A DNA stretch of 64,000 bases. It comes from CAYNZV01 sp965217095. Lineage in GTDB: Bacteria > Latescibacterota > UBA2968 > UBA8231. Positions 61,364-64,000 of this stretch are shown piece by piece. The notes beneath the pieces are model-generated. The model was not told where the DNA came from. It worked only from the letters and a program-made list of their open reading frames with translations, and did not search any database. The stretch covers positions 930,001 to 994,000 of the forward strand of contig OZ244235.1 of NCBI GenBank assembly GCA_965217095.1, written 5' to 3'. Each line of letters begins with the position of its first letter. The first letter of the stretch is position 1. A program made the translations under genes and the position numbers.

Positions 61364-62353
61364 TCAGACGTTCATCAATATCTTGACGCCTTCCAGATCG
61401 AACTGAAAGCGCATCTCGCGCAGCCCCTGATCCGCCATGGCATGACGCAACGCTTCACGGCTCTGGGCGGGACAATAAAACATCATGAATCCGCCTCCTC
61501 CGGCACCCAGAATCTTACCCCCGAGCGCCCCAGCTTCGCAGCCCGCCGCATACCACTGATCGATATTCGGATTCGACATCATGGATGAGCGGCGCTTCTT
61601 CGCTTGCCAGTGCTCATCGAGCAGGGCGCCGAACCATTCCAGGTCACCGGTTTCCAAACTCTTCTTGATCTCCAGACCGATGCGTTTCACCTCGTGCAAG
61701 CTCTCCACGACCTCGATGGTTCCCTTCTTGGTTTCAGTCTGTTGCTCCGAAAGAATATCGAAGCTTTCCCGCTCGATCCCGGTGAAGAACAGCACCATAC
61801 TGTTGCGCAATTCCTCTTCAGTGTGATGGCTCAACTTGAGCGTGGACACCTCGACTCGACCCTCTTTGTCGATGTCCAGGCAGGTGACGCCGCCGAACGC
61901 GGCGAGGTAATGATCGTGCTTCCCGGCCGGCTGACCGGCACAGTGGGATTCCACGTAATACGCCTCTTCGGCCAGCTCATTTGTCGACAGCTGGTTTCGC
62001 GTATGACCGTGCAGGGCGGCAAGCAGAGCCACGGTAAAGGCGCCAGAAGACCCCATACCGGTGCGCCCCGGGATGTCCGCCATGGCGCTGATCTCCAATC
62101 CGCCGGCGATCTTCATGTGCACGAGAGTTTCGCGCAGCAACGGGTGTTCGATCTGATGCGGATTCTCCACGAGCTCGGTCTGCGAGTATTTGACGCGCAC
62201 GAAGTCTTCGATCTTCAAGGTGTTCAGCTGGATGTAGACGTACTTGTCGATGGCGGCGCTGAGAACAAAACCACCGAAATTAGAGTAGTAGGACGCGAGG
62301 TCGGTGCCGCCGCCGCCCAAGGGGATGCGCAGCGGAGCCCGGGTTGTGATCAC
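61364..62353 (-). CDS. hddA: GHMP-family sugar kinase (D-glycero-D-manno-heptose 7-phosphate kinase-like)
   Basis: A 329-residue GHMP kinase. APLRIPLGGGGTDLASYYSNFGG is the HddA-type opening, GRTGMGSSGAFTVALL is the ATP-binding motif, and LGGKILGAGGGGFMMFY closes the fold. HddA phosphorylates D-glycero-D-manno-heptose 7-phosphate at C1 en route to GDP-heptose. The start is GTG 62353. A nucleotidyltransferase gene upstream in the same operon supports this. Other related sugar kinases cannot be excluded. Confidence 0.88.
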   Translation of the reverse strand: MITTRAPLRIPLGGGGTDLASYYSNFGGFVLSAAIDKYVYIQLNTLKIEDFVRVKYSQTELVENPHQIEHPLLRETLVHMKIAGGLEISAMADIPGRTGMGSSGAFTVALLAALHGHTRNQLSTNELAEEAYYVESHCAGQPAGKHDHYLAAFGGVTCLDIDKEGRVEVSTLKLSHHTEEELRNSMVLFFTGIERESFDILSEQQTETKKGTIEVVESLHEVKRIGLEIKKSLETGDLEWFGALLDEHWQAKKRRSSMMSNPNIDQWYAAGCEAGALGGKILGAGGGGFMMFYCPAQSREALRHAMADQGLREMRFQFDLEGVKILMNV

Positions 62354-62368
62354 GGGGTTTTCATCTAT

Positions 62369-63091
62369 TCAAGGTAGATTGAACGCTCCCGCACTCACCT
62401 GTTCAAGCGCGTGCCTGTAGCGTTCGGGTGTGTCGGTCGAAAGTAGCTGCCCCTCGAGTCGGTGTCCATGAAGTGGGCGTCCTTCCTTGAGCATCGCCGG
62501 GAAAAGGTCGCTGCCGAAGTCGAGAGACTGCCCTTCGGGGATGTGGTCGACCAGCTCTGGTTCTATGGCGTAGATGCCGGCGTTCACCAGATAGCCGTCG
62601 AAGACCTCCTCCGGTGTTGGTTTCTCCACGAGTCTGGTGATCGCTCCTCCGGCGCCGAGTTGCACGATGCCGCGGGTGGTGGGATCGTCCATCGGCAGTA
62701 AACCGATCGTAGCCGCGCTGCGGCAACTTTCGTGGTCGGACCACAACTTGCCCAGGTCGACGTTGCACAGATTGTCGCCGTAATAGACCAGGAAGGGTTC
62801 GCGAAAATGAGAGCGTAGCTTGCCCACAGCGCCGGCGGTACCGAGGAGCTGGTGTTCCCGGGAGTAGGTGATGCGCGCTCCCCATTGTTCGCCGCTGCCG
62901 CAGAAGGTTTCGATCTTGTCGGGCAGGTAGTGGAGATTGATGACGAGCTCGTCGAAGCCGTGGCGCACCAGGAGACGAATCACATACTCGAGCAACGGTT
63001 TGCCGGCGATCGGAATCAACGCCTTGGGGCAGGTGTCGGTGAGGGGCTGCAACCGCCGACCTCTTCCGGCGGCGAGAATCATCGCCTTCAC
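62369..63091 (-). CDS. Sugar-1-phosphate nucleotidyltransferase (HddC/ManC-like)
   Basis: A 240-residue NTP transferase with KAMILAAGRGRRLQPLTD (nucleotide-binding), KALIPIAGKPLLEYVI and YYGDNL (metal Asp). The short length fits HddC-type heptose-1-phosphate guanylyltransferases better than full ManC/GlmU. It would activate the heptose phosphate made by the adjacent kinase. Its start overlaps the stop of the upstream epimerase gene by four bases, so the operon order is epimerase, nucleotidyltransferase, kinase. Confidence 0.9.
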   Translation of the reverse strand: MKAMILAAGRGRRLQPLTDTCPKALIPIAGKPLLEYVIRLLVRHGFDELVINLHYLPDKIETFCGSGEQWGARITYSREHQLLGTAGAVGKLRSHFREPFLVYYGDNLCNVDLGKLWSDHESCRSAATIGLLPMDDPTTRGIVQLGAGGAITRLVEKPTPEEVFDGYLVNAGIYAIEPELVDHIPEGQSLDFGSDLFPAMLKEGRPLHGHRLEGQLLSTDTPERYRHALEQVSAGAFNLP

Positions 63092-64000
63092 GGCGTCGCT
63101 TTGCGCAGCACCTTCGCCGCTCTCATTTTGCCTTCGGACTCGGCGTAGAACGCAGCGAGATCGGGTTGCTCACGGGCCCATTCGACATAGGAAGAAATAA
63201 TCGATTCCAGACCGACCTGAGGGTGCCAGCCGAGACGGCCAAGGGCCGCTGAAGAAGAAAAGGTGTGACGGGTGTCGCCGAAGCGGTACTCTCCGGAAAC
63301 GTCCGGCTCGAGGTCCTTTCCGGCGATGCGAATCACCTCCCTGGCGTAGTCTATTACCGTAGTCGCCTCGAGACCTCCAACATTAAACGCTTTGTAATCC
63401 GCTGCTGGGCTCTCGAAGGCGAGCAGATTTGCCTGAGCCACATCACCGACGAAAACGTAATCTCGCAGTTGTCGACCGTCCTCGTAACAGACAGGCGGCT
63501 GATCGTGAAGCACTCGCATGGTAAAGAGTCGGCAGATCCCGGAATAGGCGTTGTAGAACGAGTTTCGCGGCCCTTGCACGATTGAATACCGCATGGAGAC
63601 CGTCGGCACCCCGTATTTCCGGCCCAGCTCCCTGGAAGCCAACTCCAGGGCGTACTTGGAGATGCCGTAGGCGGTGTGCGGGTGAACGACTTCCTCGCTG
63701 ATCTCAACCGGTTGCATACTAGCGTTGCATTGGGGGCATCGCAGCTCCCAGTCGCCCCTGTCAAGCTGTTCAGCCGGCCGGCTGTCAGGAAAGAGACGCC
63801 CATGGGTGGCGCAGCGATAGGAGCCTTCCCCGTACACCGACTGAGACGACGCCAAAACCACCTTGCGGACCGGAAGTTCTCTGGCTGCAATGAGCTCGAA
63901 CAGCATAGCTGTGCTGACGGTATTGACGTGAAAGAAGGTGCTGAAATCGGGCATGTAGTCCTGATAGGCTGCCAGATGAAACACTCCTTCGACATCCGTC
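63088..64000 (-). CDS. NAD-dependent epimerase/dehydratase with zinc-ribbon-like insert (N-terminus beyond right edge)
   Basis: The C-terminal 303 residues of an extended SDR. The visible region has VFHLAAYQDYMP, SSQSVYGEG, the catalytic YGISK and RYSIVQGPRNSFYNAY. The Rossmann GxxGxxG is outside the window. Between the Ser and Tyr motifs sits a cysteine-bearing insert, YRCATHG...LRCPQCNAS, with three Cys and one His, likely a zinc ribbon. Such inserts occur in a few sugar epimerases. It may epimerise a nucleotide heptose or deoxysugar used with the next two genes. Confidence 0.88.
   Translation of the reverse strand, partial: TDVEGVFHLAAYQDYMPDFSTFFHVNTVSTAMLFELIAARELPVRKVVLASSQSVYGEGSYRCATHGRLFPDSRPAEQLDRGDWELRCPQCNASMQPVEISEEVVHPHTAYGISKYALELASRELGRKYGVPTVSMRYSIVQGPRNSFYNAYSGICRLFTMRVLHDQPPVCYEDGRQLRDYVFVGDVAQANLLAFESPAADYKAFNVGGLEATTVIDYAREVIRIAGKDLEPDVSGEYRFGDTRHTFSSSAALGRLGWHPQVGLESIISSYVEWAREQPDLAAFYAESEGKMRAAKVLRKATP

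Noticed and set aside
1..64000. tRNA or rRNA genes, CRISPR arrays, insertion sequences, prophage
   Set aside because: No cloverleaf T-loop patterns, repeat-spacer arrays, transposase motifs or phage genes were seen by eye; a covariance-model scan would be decisive.

Overview
The window reads as chromosomal DNA of an uncultured, Gram-negative, probably diderm bacterium with moderately high GC and short intergenic spaces. The clues are lipoproteins, a TonB-dependent receptor, heptose and dTDP-sugar genes, and a secreted protease ending in a FlgD-like/T9SS-type sorting domain. That domain type is common in the Fibrobacteres-Chlorobi-Bacteroidetes (FCB) superphylum and allied candidate phyla. A MamK-like actin together with these traits would fit a Latescibacterota-like lineage, but this assignment is inference. 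I see no rRNA, tRNA, CRISPR array, prophage or insertion sequence.

Layout. 1-8.4 kb: a class III aminotransferase, a MetE-type methyltransferase, a DUF3830 protein, a class V aminotransferase, two polytopic GT-C-like membrane proteins and a quinone oxidoreductase. 8.4-11.9 kb: ribosomal protein S1 overlapping trpB and trpA. 11.9-16.8 kb (minus strand): rfbA, a large GT-C-like membrane protein, an SDR and a small membrane ORF. 16.9-25 kb: an L,D-transpeptidase, a cytochrome c lipoprotein, a TonB receptor and a peptide/nickel-type ABC system without ATPase genes. 25-31.5 kb: a nucleotidyltransferase, flippase, membrane protein, TPR protein, APH-type kinase and HprK-like kinase, apparently one glycan or phospho-tailoring locus. 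31.5-36.6 kb: a PilZ protein, a RegA/ActR-type response regulator, a free-standing H-box protein, a ribokinase, an HpcH/HpaI aldolase and ispG. 36.7-43 kb: DegT aminotransferase, TetR, PIG-L deacetylase, WbqC, GT4, an outer-membrane barrel and a Tat-type molybdopterin oxidoreductase. 43.6-56.2 kb: a fused indolepyruvate oxidoreductase, three Gfo/Idh/MocA proteins, a coiled-coil protein with a MamK-like actin, and the large subtilase. 56.2-64 kb: a pterin dehydratase, an orphan fliN, groEL/groES, two unknown proteins, an SDR and a GDP-heptose-type sugar-nucleotide operon running off the right edge.

How the genes work together. Much of the window serves surface glycans: nucleotide-sugar synthesis, GT-C and GT4 transferases, a flippase and deacetylase/WbqC genes. 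The remainder is housekeeping (rpsA, trpBA, ispG, groESL), c-di-GMP and two-component signalling, and envelope uptake.

A caution on sequence quality. At least eight otherwise well-conserved genes are interrupted by single-base frame changes, mostly at short homopolymers, and one by an amber codon at a probable glutamine. I read most of these as residual assembly indels, not real pseudogenes, and annotate those genes across the breaks.
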